This document shows, in pieces, positions 15,676 through 25,875 of a DNA stretch of 64,000 nucleotides. The DNA is from Allobosea sp. (GTDB lineage: Bacteria; Pseudomonadota; Alphaproteobacteria; Rhizobiales; Beijerinckiaceae). Positions within the stretch are counted from its first letter, which is position 1; each line of letters begins with the position of its first letter. The notes beneath the pieces were generated by a model. The model made no database searches. It was not told the DNA's origin and saw nothing but the letters and a program-made list of their open reading frames with translations. Location: NCBI RefSeq assembly GCF_017308015.1, contig NZ_JAFKFW010000014.1, positions 113,345 to 177,344 on the forward strand. Direction: 5' to 3'. The position numbers and the translations under genes were made by a program.

Positions 15676-16965
15676 ATGAGCGGAAATACCAGCCAGCTCC
15701 AGGTCGGCGACAAGACCGTCGACATGGCGATCAAGAAGGGGTCGGTCGGCCCCGCCGTCATCGACATCGCCAAGCTCTACGCCCAGACGGGCATGTTCAC
15801 CTACGATCCCGGCTTCACCTCGACGGCGAGCTGCGAGTCGCACATCACCTATATCGATGGCGACAAGGGCGTGCTGCTCTACCGCGGCTATCCGATCGAG
15901 CAGCTCGCCGAGCATGGCGACTTCCTCGAGACCTGCTACCTGCTGCTGGAAGGCGAGCTGCCGACGGCGGCCCAGAAGGCCGATTTCGACTATCGCATCA
16001 CGCGCCACACCATGGTGCACGAGCAGATGGCCCGCTTCTTCCAGGGCTTCCGCCGCGACGCGCACCCGATGGCGGTCATGGTCGCCTCGATCGGCGCTAT
16101 GTCGGCCTTCTATCACGACTCGACCGACATCTCGGACCCGCATCAGCGCATGATCGCCTCGATGCGCATGATCGCGAAGGTGCCGACGCTCGCCGCGATG
16201 GCCTACAAGTACTCGATCGGCCAGCCCTTCGTGTACCCGCTGAACTCGCTCGACTACACCTCGAACTTCCTGCGCATGTGCTTCGCGGTGCCGGCCGAGG
16301 AGTACAAGGTCAATCCGGTGCTGTCGCGCGCGCTCGACCGCATCTTCATCCTGCATGCCGACCACGAGCAGAACGCCTCGACCTCGACGGTGCGGCTCGC
16401 CGGCTCGTCGGGCGCCAATCCCTTCGCCTGCATCGCGGCCGGCACGGCCTGCCTGTGGGGCCCCGCCCATGGCGGCGCCAACGAGGCCGCCCTCAAGATG
16501 CTCGAGGAGATCGGCTCGGTCGACAACATCCCGAAATATATCGCCAAGGCGAAGGACAAGAACGATCCGTTCCGCCTGATGGGCTTCGGTCACCGGGTCT
16601 ACAAGAACTATGACCCACGCGCCAAGATCATGCAGAAGACCACGCATGAGGTACTGAACGAGCTCGGGATCAAGGACGATCCACTGCTCGACGTTGCGGT
16701 CGAGCTGGAGCGCATCGCGCTGTCGGACGAGTATTTCATCGAAAAGAAGCTCTATCCCAACATCGATTTCTATTCGGGCATCACCCTGAAGGCGATGGGC
16801 TTCCCCACCTCGATGTTCACGGTCCTCTTTGCCGTCGCCCGCACCGTCGGCTGGATCGCTCAGTGGAAGGAGATGATCGAGGACCCGTCCCAGAAGATCG
16901 GCCGTCCGCGCCAGCTCTATACCGGCTCGCCGCAGCGCGACTACCTGCCGATCGGCCGCCGCTGA
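15676..16965 (+). CDS. gltA: Citrate synthase
   Basis: Condenses acetyl-CoA and oxaloacetate to citrate at the entry of the TCA cycle. The ATG at 15676 is preceded by AAAGGA and gives 429 residues, the usual length of the hexameric, NADH-sensitive bacterial type. Clear motifs are [12 protein letters not shown] and [14 protein letters not shown], which contain the active-site histidines. An upstream in-frame ATG at 15439 would add 79 residues of non-coding character. Followed by a strong terminator. Confidence 0.97.
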   Translation: MSGNTSQLQVGDKTVDMAIKKGSVGPAVIDIAKLYAQTGMFTYDPGFTSTASCESHITYIDGDKGVLLYRGYPIEQLAEHGDFLETCYLLLEGELPTAAQKADFDYRITRHTMVHEQMARFFQGFRRDAHPMAVMVASIGAMSAFYHDSTDISDPHQRMIASMRMIAKVPTLAAMAYKYSIGQPFVYPLNSLDYTSNFLRMCFAVPAEEYKVNPVLSRALDRIFILHADHEQNASTSTVRLAGSSGANPFACIAAGTACLWGPAHGGANEAALKMLEEIGSVDNIPKYIAKAKDKNDPFRLMGFGHRVYKNYDPRAKIMQKTTHEVLNELGIKDDPLLDVAVELERIALSDEYFIEKKLYPNIDFYSGITLKAMGFPTSMFTVLFAVARTVGWIAQWKEMIEDPSQKIGRPRQLYTGSPQRDYLPIGRR

Positions 16966-16987
16966 ACACAGCATCCCGGTTATCCGG

Positions 16988-17020
16988 AAAGGCGCGAGGC
17001 GACAGCCCCGCGCCTTTTTT
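16988..17020 (+). terminator. Rho-independent terminator of gltA
   Basis: AAAGGCGCG (16988-16996) pairs with CGCGCCTTT (17009-17017) around a 12-base loop, followed by a T run to 17020. It lies about 22 bp after the gltA stop codon. Confidence 0.85.
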
Positions 17021-17237
17021 CATGGTGAGTGCTTGCGGTCGCCCAGACGGTCCCAATCGGATGAAACCATCCGGGCGTTCCGGCGCTGCGTGCAGCGAAA
17101 CCCGGGCCTCGACACGGCAAACCGCCGCAGCGAGGCAGGAAAGCTCGTATCCGATCGCGGGTTCCGGGCTCACCCAGCGGCGCGCGCGGGGTGGCGCCAC
17201 CAGGGTTCAAATCCGTCGTGATGAGAGGCCGGAGCGC

Positions 17238-18410
17238 TTACTCGCCCCGCTCCGCCCGCAAGAGCGCGAGTGACGCAGCGACCGCGTTGGCTGCCGGGCT
17301 CGGGCCGGCCGAGCGCATGATGGCCTCGACCTCGGCGAAGCCGTCGAGCTGCTCCCGGCGCTTTTCGCCCTCGGCCATGGCTGCGAGCAGGCGGCTGCCC
17401 AACGCATCGGCCGTCACGTCCTCCTGGATGAACTCCGGGACGACGCTGCGACCGAGGATCAGGTTGGGCAGGATCACGCTGGGCAGCTTGATGAGGCGCC
17501 GGGCGAGGAAGGCTTCCCAATTGGCTCCGCGATAGGCCGCGACCGTCGGGACCTGCGACAGGGCGAGCTCCAGCGTCACGGTGCCGGATGCCGCCAGCGC
17601 GACGCGCGCCTCGCGGAAAGCGGCGAGCTTGGCCGGCTCGCCGCTCACGATCTCCGGCATGACCTGCCAGCGCGCTGCAGCCTCGACGATCATCGGCCGG
17701 AGCCGCTCCACTGCCGGCAGAACGAAACGCGCACCGGGCACCGCCGCCGCGACCTTCGCCACCGCCTCCCCGAAGACCGGCATCAGGTGGTGGATCTCGG
17801 AGCGCCGGCTGCCGGGAAGGACGAGCACAAGTGGCCTCGCCGCGTCATCGCGGCGGCGCTGTTCCTCCGCATCGGGACGCAGCTCGGCGAGCCGCTCCAT
17901 CAGGGGATGACCGACATAGACAGTCTCGGGACCATGCAGACGGGCAAGCGCGGCAGGCTCGAAGGGCAGCAAGGCGAGAATGCGATCGACATGCGGGGCC
18001 ATCCGTCGTGCACGGCCAGAGCGCCAGGCCCAGACGCTGGGACAGACCCAGTGCACGATCGGGATGGCGGGCGCCCGGGCCCTCACCTTCTTCGCGACGC
18101 GCAGACAGAAATCCGGGCTGTCGATCGTCAGCAGCAGATCGGGCTGGAACGCCGCGATGCCGCGGGCCGCATCTTCGATCCGCCGCAACAGCAGCGGCAG
18201 GCGCGCGATCACCGGGCCGAAGCCCATCACCGCGATGTCAGCCTGGGGGAAAAGCGGCCTGAGCCCGGCTTCGGGCAAGCCGTGATCGCCGACGCCGCAA
18301 AGCTCGATCGGGCGATCTCCCAACCGGTCGCGCAGAGCGGCCAGGAAGCGCAGTGCCAGTGCATCGCCCGACGCTTCGCCAGCGATGATCGCCAGACGGA
18401 ACGGCCGCAT
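17238..18410 (-). CDS. lpxB: Lipid-A-disaccharide synthase
   Basis: Joins UDP-2,3-diacylglucosamine with lipid X to give the lipid A disaccharide; a peripheral inner-membrane GT19 glycosyltransferase. The 390-residue protein has the family features AGEASGD at residues 10-16, IVHWVCPSVWAWR near residue 120, and LVLPGSRRSEI near residue 195. It is the last gene of the long leftward envelope cluster. Its ATG overlaps the lpxI stop by one base (TAATG), so the two are translationally coupled. Confidence 0.96.
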   Translation of the reverse strand: MRPFRLAIIAGEASGDALALRFLAALRDRLGDRPIELCGVGDHGLPEAGLRPLFPQADIAVMGFGPVIARLPLLLRRIEDAARGIAAFQPDLLLTIDSPDFCLRVAKKVRARAPAIPIVHWVCPSVWAWRSGRARRMAPHVDRILALLPFEPAALARLHGPETVYVGHPLMERLAELRPDAEEQRRRDDAARPLVLVLPGSRRSEIHHLMPVFGEAVAKVAAAVPGARFVLPAVERLRPMIVEAAARWQVMPEIVSGEPAKLAAFREARVALAASGTVTLELALSQVPTVAAYRGANWEAFLARRLIKLPSVILPNLILGRSVVPEFIQEDVTADALGSRLLAAMAEGEKRREQLDGFAEVEAIMRSAGPSPAANAVAASLALLRAERGE

Positions 18411-19270
18411 TACGGAAAGCCTTCGACGAACAGGCCGAGCCGATCGGCCTGCCGCCCGAGCGCCGACCGATCGCCGACCAAGACCTCGCCGGCACGGACC
18501 CCGATGCCGGAAAGCCCAGCCTCGACGATGTTCCTCAGGGTATCCGGGCCGATGGCGGGCATGTCGACGCGCAGGTCCTGCCCGGCCTTCGGAGCCTTCA
18601 CGAGGAAGCCGTCCCCCTTACCGATCTTGAGCCGCCCGCGCGAGACCAGATCGGCAACCCGCAGGATCATCGCATCCGTGCCTTCGGCCGCCTCGATCGC
18701 AACGACGCGATGATCGGCGAGGATCGCCGCCTGCCCGACATCGAAGGGAGACAGCGTCGCCAGCAGGGCGAAACCGCGTTCCAACTCCGCACGCTGTTCA
18801 GGAGCAGCCACCCGGCTGCCGAGCGCTCCGCGCGGCGCCGCCATTTCCGGGGCGATCTCCGCCGGCCCGTGGACACGAAAGCCCTGCATCTCGAAGAAGC
18901 GAACGACACCGCGCAGCAGATGATCGTCTCCGCCCTGAAAGGCCCTGGCGAAATGCGGCAGGTATTTCAGCGTCGAAACCTCGGGGCGCAGCGCACCGAA
19001 GCTCGGCCTCGGCAAAGCGCCGAGCATGACGATATCGACGATGCCGCGCCGGCGCAGCTCTTCGAGGAGGCTGCCGAGTTGACCGAGCCGATACGTCCTG
19101 ATGTCGGCGCCGTCGCCGAAGGCTGCTGGATCAGCCGCCCCTTCGAGCGCCGCGATATAGGGGCGCTCGCCACCGCTCGCCAGGATGCGGGCGAGCTGGA
19201 GCGGGTAGTCACCGCTCCCCACGATCATCGCGAGCGGTCCGCGCGGGGCGGACGGGCTCCCGGCGCTCAC
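18410..19270 (-). CDS. lpxI: UDP-2,3-diacylglucosamine pyrophosphatase, LpxI type
   Basis: Hydrolyses UDP-2,3-diacylglucosamine to lipid X, the step done by the unrelated LpxH in enterobacteria. The 286-residue protein has the DUF1009/LpxI start LAMIVGSGDYPLQLARIL, the SFGALRPEVSTLKYLP segment and a C-terminal GKGDGFLVKAPKAGQDLRVDMPAIG. LpxI is the usual version in alphaproteobacteria. Position between lpxA and lpxB, with overlapping start and stop codons on both sides, confirms the role. Confidence 0.95.
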   Translation of the reverse strand: MSAGSPSAPRGPLAMIVGSGDYPLQLARILASGGERPYIAALEGAADPAAFGDGADIRTYRLGQLGSLLEELRRRGIVDIVMLGALPRPSFGALRPEVSTLKYLPHFARAFQGGDDHLLRGVVRFFEMQGFRVHGPAEIAPEMAAPRGALGSRVAAPEQRAELERGFALLATLSPFDVGQAAILADHRVVAIEAAEGTDAMILRVADLVSRGRLKIGKGDGFLVKAPKAGQDLRVDMPAIGPDTLRNIVEAGLSGIGVRAGEVLVGDRSALGRQADRLGLFVEGFP

Positions 19271-20076
19271 CGCTCAGCGACGGTGGCGTCCCGCGGCATA
19301 CAGAGTGCCTTGTCGCCGCCTTCCCTGATGAAATTCAGAATCTCGTGAACCAGAGGATGCTCGACAAACTCGGTCGCGACATCGTCGACACGCTCGGTCA
19401 AGGTTCCTTCGGCCGCGAAAAGCAGCCGATAGGCTCGGCGCAGCTCGTGGATCTGCTCGCGCGTGAAGCCGCGCCGCTTAAGACCGACGAGATTGAGTCC
19501 AACCAGATGCGCAGGGTTGTCCCGCACCGTGCCGAACGGGATGATGTCGCTCAACACTCCGGCGCCGCCGCCGATAAAGGCGTGGTCGCCGATGCGCACG
19601 AATTGCTGCAGGCCGGCGCCACCACCGACGATGACATAGTTCCCGATAGTGACATGGCCCGCGCACATCACATTGTTCGAGAAAATGATGTTGTCGCCGA
19701 GGCGGCTGTCATGGCCGACATGGGAATTGGCCAGGAAAAAGCAGCGGTCACCAACGCTGGTGACCATGCCGCCGCCTTCCGTGCCCGGATTCATCGTGAC
19801 GCCCTCGCGGATCTGGCAGTCCGCCCCGATGGTCAGCGTCGAGGGCTCGCCACGATACTTCACGTCCTGCGGCGGATGCCCGATCGAGGCGAAGGGGTAG
19901 ATCCGCGTGCGCGGGCCGATCGTCGTCCGGCCGGCCACGACCGCATGGCTGACAAGCTCGACGCCTTCGCCGAGCACCACATCGGGCCCGACCTCGCAGA
20001 ACGGCCCGATCTTTACGCCTGCACCGAGCTGGGCCTTCGGGTCGACGAGCGACATGGGATGGATGGTGACGCTCAT
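19267..20076 (-). CDS. lpxA: UDP-N-acetylglucosamine acyltransferase
   Basis: First step of lipid A synthesis: transfers a 3-hydroxyacyl chain from ACP to UDP-GlcNAc. The 269-residue protein is built of left-handed beta-helix hexapeptide repeats (IGPFCEVGPD, VVLGEGVELV, ARTTIGPRTRI type) followed by a helical C-terminal region. Catalytic His lies in LANSHVGHDSRLG. I chose the ATG at 20076 with CAGGG upstream; an in-frame TTG at 20115 would overlap the fabZ stop and remains possible. It overlaps the lpxI start by four bases. Confidence 0.95.
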   Translation of the reverse strand: MSVTIHPMSLVDPKAQLGAGVKIGPFCEVGPDVVLGEGVELVSHAVVAGRTTIGPRTRIYPFASIGHPPQDVKYRGEPSTLTIGADCQIREGVTMNPGTEGGGMVTSVGDRCFFLANSHVGHDSRLGDNIIFSNNVMCAGHVTIGNYVIVGGGAGLQQFVRIGDHAFIGGGAGVLSDIIPFGTVRDNPAHLVGLNLVGLKRRGFTREQIHELRRAYRLLFAAEGTLTERVDDVATEFVEHPLVHEILNFIREGGDKALCMPRDATVAER

Positions 20077-20111
20077 CGAGACGCTGCCCTGATCCTGAAC
20101 CGATCCGATGC

Positions 20112-20570
20112 TCAAACGACCATTGCCGAAATCTCGGCTTCGGCCACGAGCACTCCGTCGACGCGCGCCTCGCCCCGATAGAAGAAGATGTTGCGCTTGC
20201 GGGCGAGCTTGGTGAGATGGAAGCGCAACTGATCGCCTGGCGTGACCGGCTTGCGGAACTTCGCCTTGTCGATCGTGGTGAAGAGAACGGTCTGGACCGA
20301 CTTCTCCTCCGGCCCGCGCGCGTTGACGACGAGGACGCCCGCCGTCTGTGCCATCGCCTCGATCATCAGAACGCCCGGAAACACCGGCCGCTCCGGGAAA
20401 TGGCCGGTGAACTGCGGCTCGTTGACCGTCACGTTCTTGATGCCCACGCCGGAGTTATCACCGTCGATCTCGACAACCCGATCGACCAGCAGAAACGGAT
20501 AGCGGTGGGGGATGCTGGCCATGATCTTCTGGATGTCGATTACACCCAGTGCTGTCGTCGCCTCGCTCAT
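20112..20570 (-). CDS. fabZ: 3-hydroxyacyl-ACP dehydratase
   Basis: Dehydrates 3-hydroxyacyl-ACP in fatty-acid elongation and competes with LpxA and LpxD for the same substrate, which explains its place between them. The 152-residue hotdog-fold protein has IPHRYPFLLVDRV, the catalytic His in FTGHFPERPVFPGVL, and the catalytic Glu in IEAMAQTAG. About 200 bp without a gene separate it from lpxD. Confidence 0.96.
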   Translation of the reverse strand: MSEATTALGVIDIQKIMASIPHRYPFLLVDRVVEIDGDNSGVGIKNVTVNEPQFTGHFPERPVFPGVLMIEAMAQTAGVLVVNARGPEEKSVQTVLFTTIDKAKFRKPVTPGDQLRFHLTKLARKRNIFFYRGEARVDGVLVAEAEISAMVV

Positions 20571-20766
20571 GGTCTGTCTTCTCCCGCGGGCCGCCGCCGC
20601 GGCCGCGCCTCACATTCACTTCTGCGACCGGAGGCAGGCAACACTCCTGCAACCGGCCACGATTTCAAAGCCTGTCGCCGCTTTGCCGGAAACCAGGCTG
20701 GTTGGGCAACAAAATTCTCAGCATCGAAACAGAAAGAGCTCATCCGGCGGTCGACGCGCGCTGTAC

Positions 20767-21828
20767 TCAATCCTGACTTGCGCCCGGCTTCCGGCCCCGG
20801 TTGGCAACCAGCGTCTTGAGCAGCGCGGTTTCGCGCGCCCAGCCGAGCGCGGGCTGTGCCGGATATCCGCCATAGCGGGCACCGCGTGGAACGTCGCCGG
20901 CAACCCCGCTTTGCGCCGCGATCTGTGCGCCGACACCGATAACGAGATGACCGGCAAGCCCGACCTGGCCGCCTAGCACGACGAAATCCTCGAGCGTCGA
21001 GGAGCCCGCGAGGCCGGTCTGGGCGCAGATCACGCAATGGCGCCCGATGACGCAGTTATGGCCGATCTGGACGAGATTATCGATCTTGGTGCCCTCGCCG
21101 ATCACCGTGTCGCGGCTGGCGCCGCGATCGATCGTGGTGTTGGCACCGATCTCGACATCGTCCTGGATGATGACGCGGCCGACCTGCGGCACCTTCATAT
21201 GGCCCTTGGGGCTCATCGCGAAGCCGAAGCCGTCCTGCCCGATCCGGGCGCCGGGATGGACGATGACGCGGTTTCCGATCAGGGATGCCTGGATCGTGCT
21301 ACCCGCTCCGATCGAACAGTTGCGCCCAATCCTGACCTGCGGGCCGATGATCGCATGCGCGGCCACGACGGTACCGGCTCCGATCTCGGCCCCTGGACCG
21401 ATCACGGCCCCTGGATCGACGGTGACGCCGGCTTCGAGGACGGCGGTGGCATGAACGATGGCGCCCGGCGCGACACCTTGCGACGCGAAGATCGATTCCG
21501 GCCTCAGGGCATTCGGGAAGCAGTGCGCCATCACCTTCGCAAAGGCGTGATAGGGCGCCGGCGAAACCAGGGCCACCGTTCCCGCCGGCACACGATCGGC
21601 GAAGCGGGGCGAGACGAGGCACAAGCCCGCCTTGGTCGCGGCCAGGGCGTCCGTGTATTTCGGGTTGTCCATATAGGCGAGATCGGACGGACCGGCATTT
21701 TCGAGAGCGGCGATGCCATCAAGCCGCCGAGCCGGCTCCGCACCGTCCGGCAAGACAGCACCCGAAATGCTTGCGACCTCGCCGAAGTCCAGCGAGGTCG
21801 CGAAGGGAAAGAAAACTGGCTCTGCCAT
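20767..21828 (-). CDS. lpxD: UDP-3-O-(3-hydroxyacyl)glucosamine N-acyltransferase
   Basis: Adds the second hydroxyacyl chain to the glucosamine amine in lipid A synthesis. The ATG at 21828 gives 353 residues; a start at 21885 would add residues not seen in the family. The N-terminal uridine-binding domain (to about residue 105) is followed by hexapeptide repeats forming the left-handed beta-helix. The conserved IGQDGFGFA and [18 protein letters not shown] carry the catalytic His. It lies between bamA and fabZ in the envelope cluster. Confidence 0.96.
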   Translation of the reverse strand: MAEPVFFPFATSLDFGEVASISGAVLPDGAEPARRLDGIAALENAGPSDLAYMDNPKYTDALAATKAGLCLVSPRFADRVPAGTVALVSPAPYHAFAKVMAHCFPNALRPESIFASQGVAPGAIVHATAVLEAGVTVDPGAVIGPGAEIGAGTVVAAHAIIGPQVRIGRNCSIGAGSTIQASLIGNRVIVHPGARIGQDGFGFAMSPKGHMKVPQVGRVIIQDDVEIGANTTIDRGASRDTVIGEGTKIDNLVQIGHNCVIGRHCVICAQTGLAGSSTLEDFVVLGGQVGLAGHLVIGVGAQIAAQSGVAGDVPRGARYGGYPAQPALGWARETALLKTLVANRGRKPGASQD

Positions 21829-21957
21829 GATCCGATCCGGAGCGGATCGCCATGCATCCCGCGGGATCTGAAGATGGCAATCCATGTCATTGTCATCGCA
21901 TCGATTTCTCCCGGGAAGCGGAATCCACTTCCCGGTCGATGCCCAAGCCCGCTTATG

Positions 21958-24468
21958 TCAGAAGCGGGTACCGCCCGAGAAGCGGAAGGCCTGGAGACGG
22001 TCGCCACCGTATTTGCCGAACACGCCCGTCACCGGATGCATGCCCCACTGGCCGTCATCCTTGGTCAGAGCATAGGCATAGTCGAACCGGATCGGTCCGA
22101 GCGGTGACTGCCACAGCAAGCTCACGCCGACCGAGGAGCGCAGAACGTTCTTGTCGCGGATACAGCCGATATTCGACTGGGCGCCGCCCGTGACGACATT
22201 GTACTGGCGCGCCTCGGAGCCGGCGGGGCAGCCATAAACCACCGCCTTCGAACCGCCGTCATAGTTGAACAGCGTCCCTGCATCGGCGAAGATCGCGCCG
22301 CGCAGGCCGAGGTCACGCGGCAAGCCGAAGAGCGGGAACTGCACCTCGACCGTACCGCCAAAATAGGTCGTGCCGCCCACTGCGTTAGCCGTCGGGTCGT
22401 TCAGCACGTCGCGCGGGCCGATGCCGGACGGTGCGAAACCACGCACCAGCGACGGGCCGAGGAAGTAGTGATCGACCATGCGCAGATTGCCGCTGGTCGC
22501 CTGGACATGACCGCCCTGGACGCGAAGAAGGCCGACCACATCGTCGAAGATCTCGCGATAGTAGCGGGCATCCGCCGCGATGCGCAGGAACTTCGAGTCG
22601 CCGCCGAGACCCGCGAATTCCGGCTTCAGTTCCGCCGCGAAGCCGTTGCGCGGGTTCTGGACGCTGTCGAGCGAGTTGTAATTGAAGTTCAGGCCGACGA
22701 GCGAGGTCAGGGTCCTGCCCTGAGCCTCCTTGACCGCCACGGTCGCCTCGCCGTTGGTCACGCAATTGAAGGTCGAATCGGAAGCGACTGCTCCAGGCGT
22801 GCCGGGCGTGATGCCCGCGATCGGATAGGTACAGTCGTTATAAGGCCGGCTGACATCATTCGGAATGTCGATCTCGGTCTGGTACAGCGAGTAACGCGGC
22901 GTGATCGAAAACTCTTCCGTGATCGGGAAGGTGAAGCGCACCTGCCCGCCGGTCACGCGGCTCTCGAAGCGGCCGGTGTTGTAGTTGTCGTTGAACTTCG
23001 AGAACAGGTCGATACCCGCCGCCACGCGATAACCCAGGAAATAGGGCTCCGTGAACGAGAAATCGACACCCTGCGTCCTTTGACCGAGCGTACCCGCGAT
23101 GCGGACGAACTGGCCGCGACCGAGGAAGTTCGATTCCGACAGGGAGATCTCACCGATCACGCCGTCCGAGGTCGAGTAGCCACCGGCAACCGAGAAGGAG
23201 CCGGTCGCCTTGTCCTCGACGTCGATATTGACGACCACGCGATCCGGAGCCGAACCCGGCTCGTTGGTGATGCGAACCTTGGTGAAGAAGCCGAGATTGT
23301 TCAGGCGACGCTCGGCGCGATCGACCATGACCTTGTTGTAGGCGTCGCCCTCGCCGAGATCGAGCTCACGGCGAACGACATAGTCGCGGGTCCGGGTGTT
23401 GCCACGCACGTTGATGCGCTCGACATAGACCCGCGGCCCCTCATCGACGACATAGGTGATGCCGATCAGACGACCCGAGGGATCGCGATCGCCGCGCGGA
23501 CGAACCTGGGCGAAGGCATGGCCGCGGCGCGCCACTTCCGTGGTGAGCGCTACCAGAGACTTCTCGACCGCCTCGGCATTGTAGGTATCCCCCGTCGAGG
23601 TCGCGACATAGCGCTGCAGGGCAGCGGCATCGACATCACGCAGCGCGGAATCGACCGAAACATTGCCGACCTGATAGCGTTGCCCCTCTTCGACCTGAAT
23701 ATCGACAACCCAGCCGCCGGCCGCCTCATCGAAGCGGGCGCCACTGTTGACGATCTGGAAATCGGCATAGCCGTTCTTCAGGTAGAAGCGACGGATGAGG
23801 TCCAGATCCGAATTGATCCGGTCGGAATCATAGACGTCGGAGGTCTTGATCCAGCTCAGGAAATTCGTTTCCGTCGAGGTCATCAGACCGCGCAGACGCC
23901 CGGCCGAATACGCATGGTTGCCGGTGAAATTGATCGACTTGATGCCGGTCTTGCCGCTCTCGTTGATGGTGAAGACGAGATCCTGACGACCATTCGGCAG
24001 CGGCGCGAGGCGCGCACTGACCGACGACAGGCCATAGCCGACGCGCCTGTAAGCCTCGCGCAGGCGCTCGACATCGGAATTCATCAGCGCCTGGCTGACC
24101 GGGCCACCCGCGCGCGACTGAACGACCTGCGAAAGCTGGTCGCCCTTCAGCTTGCGATTGCCCTCGAAGGCGACGCGATTGACCGTACCGCCCTGCTCCT
24201 GGACCGAAACGACGATCTGCGAGCCGCGCCGGTTGACCTGCACGCTGCTGAACAGGCCAGTCGCCAGCAGGCTCTCACGGATCTCCTGGGGGCTCTCGCG
24301 GCCGGCGGCGTAGGAGCGGATCGTCTCCGCATCGACCCGCCGATTGCCGTGGACAACCACAGCCTGCGCGAAAGCCACACCACCACTCACGGCCAGCATC
24401 AAAGCCGAAAGTCCGATCGATCGAGAGAGCCGCATCTTGATCGTCCGGCTCTGTTGGGTCGACGTCAT
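21958..24468 (-). CDS. bamA: Outer-membrane protein assembly factor BamA
   Basis: Essential core of the BAM complex that inserts beta-barrel proteins into the outer membrane. The ATG at 24468 gives 836 residues: a signal peptide (SIGLSALMLAVSGGVAFA), five POTRA repeats (to about residue 400), then a 16-strand barrel. The last residue is Phe, as in outer-membrane barrels that are recognised by BAM itself. The barrel region contains GGTTYFGGTVEVQFPLFG and ends with GGDRLQAFRFSGGTRF. Upstream is rseP and downstream lpxD, the conserved alphaproteobacterial order. An alternative ATG at 24435 is also possible. Confidence 0.96.
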   Translation of the reverse strand: MTSTQQSRTIKMRLSRSIGLSALMLAVSGGVAFAQAVVVHGNRRVDAETIRSYAAGRESPQEIRESLLATGLFSSVQVNRRGSQIVVSVQEQGGTVNRVAFEGNRKLKGDQLSQVVQSRAGGPVSQALMNSDVERLREAYRRVGYGLSSVSARLAPLPNGRQDLVFTINESGKTGIKSINFTGNHAYSAGRLRGLMTSTETNFLSWIKTSDVYDSDRINSDLDLIRRFYLKNGYADFQIVNSGARFDEAAGGWVVDIQVEEGQRYQVGNVSVDSALRDVDAAALQRYVATSTGDTYNAEAVEKSLVALTTEVARRGHAFAQVRPRGDRDPSGRLIGITYVVDEGPRVYVERINVRGNTRTRDYVVRRELDLGEGDAYNKVMVDRAERRLNNLGFFTKVRITNEPGSAPDRVVVNIDVEDKATGSFSVAGGYSTSDGVIGEISLSESNFLGRGQFVRIAGTLGQRTQGVDFSFTEPYFLGYRVAAGIDLFSKFNDNYNTGRFESRVTGGQVRFTFPITEEFSITPRYSLYQTEIDIPNDVSRPYNDCTYPIAGITPGTPGAVASDSTFNCVTNGEATVAVKEAQGRTLTSLVGLNFNYNSLDSVQNPRNGFAAELKPEFAGLGGDSKFLRIAADARYYREIFDDVVGLLRVQGGHVQATSGNLRMVDHYFLGPSLVRGFAPSGIGPRDVLNDPTANAVGGTTYFGGTVEVQFPLFGLPRDLGLRGAIFADAGTLFNYDGGSKAVVYGCPAGSEARQYNVVTGGAQSNIGCIRDKNVLRSSVGVSLLWQSPLGPIRFDYAYALTKDDGQWGMHPVTGVFGKYGGDRLQAFRFSGGTRF

Positions 24469-24685
24469 CGGGTCGCCTATTCCATCTCTCTGGTCACCAC
24501 CCCAAACGGGGACCGCCATCAACCGATGGCAGCAAGGGGACATTGCGGTTCAAACGCTTCTACAAAGTTTCCAGCAGGGTGCAAACCGCGATCATCGTTA
24601 ATAAAGCGTTTTTAGAAGTCTCGTTGCCGACGGGCCACGCGGGGCGCCGTTCTTCCGCCACAAAACACGGCCCGGACGGTGGTTT

Positions 24686-25834
24686 TCAGAGCATACCGCG
24701 GACGTGGACGATGTCGTTCCAGGTCACGAACAGCATCAGCATCAGCACAAGCGCAAGGCCCAGCCGGAATCCGATCTCCTGCGCGCGCGGGCTCAGCGGC
24801 CGGCCGCGGAGCGCCTCGTAGAGATAGAACAGCAGATGTCCGCCATCGAGCATCGGAACCGGCACGAGATTCATCAGGCCGATCGAAACCGAGAGGATGG
24901 CGGCGAGATTGATCAACCCGAGCAGGCCGCCATTCGAGGCGACGATGCCGGAGACCTGCGCGATCCGAATCGGACCGGACAACTGGTCGGTGGATTCACG
25001 TCCGGTCACCAGCTTGGCGATGTAGTCGTAAGTCCGGGTCACGACGAACCAGGTCTCGACGAAGCCGGTCCTGGCGGAATCGAGCAGCCCGAATCGTTGC
25101 GTCCGCCAGTCCTCAGGTCGCGGCGAGGCCCTGACGCCGATCACGCCGATGCGCTGCGTGCCGAGCTCGGTCTTCATCTCGGTGAGCGCAGGCGTCACCG
25201 GCAGCGTCATCAGGCTGCCGTCGCGCTCGACTGAAACCTCGAGGCGCTCCTCGGGCCGGATCGAGACGATGCGCTGCATGTCGGAGAAGCTGTCGACCTT
25301 CTGGCCGTCGATGGCGATCACGATGTCGCCCGCCTTCAATCCGGCCTTCTCCGCGGCGCTACCGGCAACGACCGCATCGACGCGCGGGATGAGCACCTGC
25401 TTGCCGAAGAAGAAGGCCGAGCCGGCGAAGATCAGGATCGCCAGCAGGAAATTCGCGATCGGGCCGGCGGCGACGATCGCCGCCCGCTCACCCAGCGACT
25501 GCGCCGGGAAGGAGCGCGCGCGGTCCTGAGGCGACATCCGGTCCACCGCGGCGGCGTCGGGCGCGCTGGAGGCGTCGGCATCGCCCGAGAACTTGACGTA
25601 GCCACCGAGCGGGATCAGCGCGAAGCGCCAGCGCGTGCCATGCCGGTCGTTGAAGCCGAAGAGCTCGCGGCCGAAGCCGATGGAGAACGTCTTGACGTCG
25701 ACCCCGCACCAGCGCCCGACCAGGAAATGGCCGAGTTCATGGACGAAGACGACGATGGTCAGGACGAACAGGAACGGCAGCAGATAGCCGAGCATGAAGT
25801 GCCCGGCGTTCCAGAGCGGCGCTGCGAATTCCAT
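24686..25834 (-). CDS. rseP: Site-2 metalloprotease RseP/RIP
   Basis: Intramembrane zinc protease that cleaves anti-sigma factors and signal-peptide remnants within the inner membrane. The 382-residue protein has HELGHFLVGRW at residues 33-43 with the zinc ligands, a PDZ domain around residues 140-215 (AEKAGLKAGDIVIAIDGQKV), and the second zinc motif LVPVPMLDGGH near residue 332. Four membrane helices are apparent. It lies between dxr and bamA in the envelope cluster. Confidence 0.95.
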   Translation of the reverse strand: MEFAAPLWNAGHFMLGYLLPFLFVLTIVVFVHELGHFLVGRWCGVDVKTFSIGFGRELFGFNDRHGTRWRFALIPLGGYVKFSGDADASSAPDAAAVDRMSPQDRARSFPAQSLGERAAIVAAGPIANFLLAILIFAGSAFFFGKQVLIPRVDAVVAGSAAEKAGLKAGDIVIAIDGQKVDSFSDMQRIVSIRPEERLEVSVERDGSLMTLPVTPALTEMKTELGTQRIGVIGVRASPRPEDWRTQRFGLLDSARTGFVETWFVVTRTYDYIAKLVTGRESTDQLSGPIRIAQVSGIVASNGGLLGLINLAAILSVSIGLMNLVPVPMLDGGHLLFYLYEALRGRPLSPRAQEIGFRLGLALVLMLMLFVTWNDIVHVRGML

Positions 25835-25875
25835 CGAACTTATCCCCCCGGGGTCCTGACAGCCTTGAAAGACTG

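Noticed and set aside
17190-17230. tRNA-like GGTTCAAATCC next to palindrome GGTGGCGCCACC
   Set aside because: The T-stem does not pair beyond two bases and no acceptor, D or anticodon arm could be built.
22468-24615. A 715-codon open frame opposite bamA
   Set aside because: Shadow of bamA with no domain features; long antisense frames are expected in high-GC genes.
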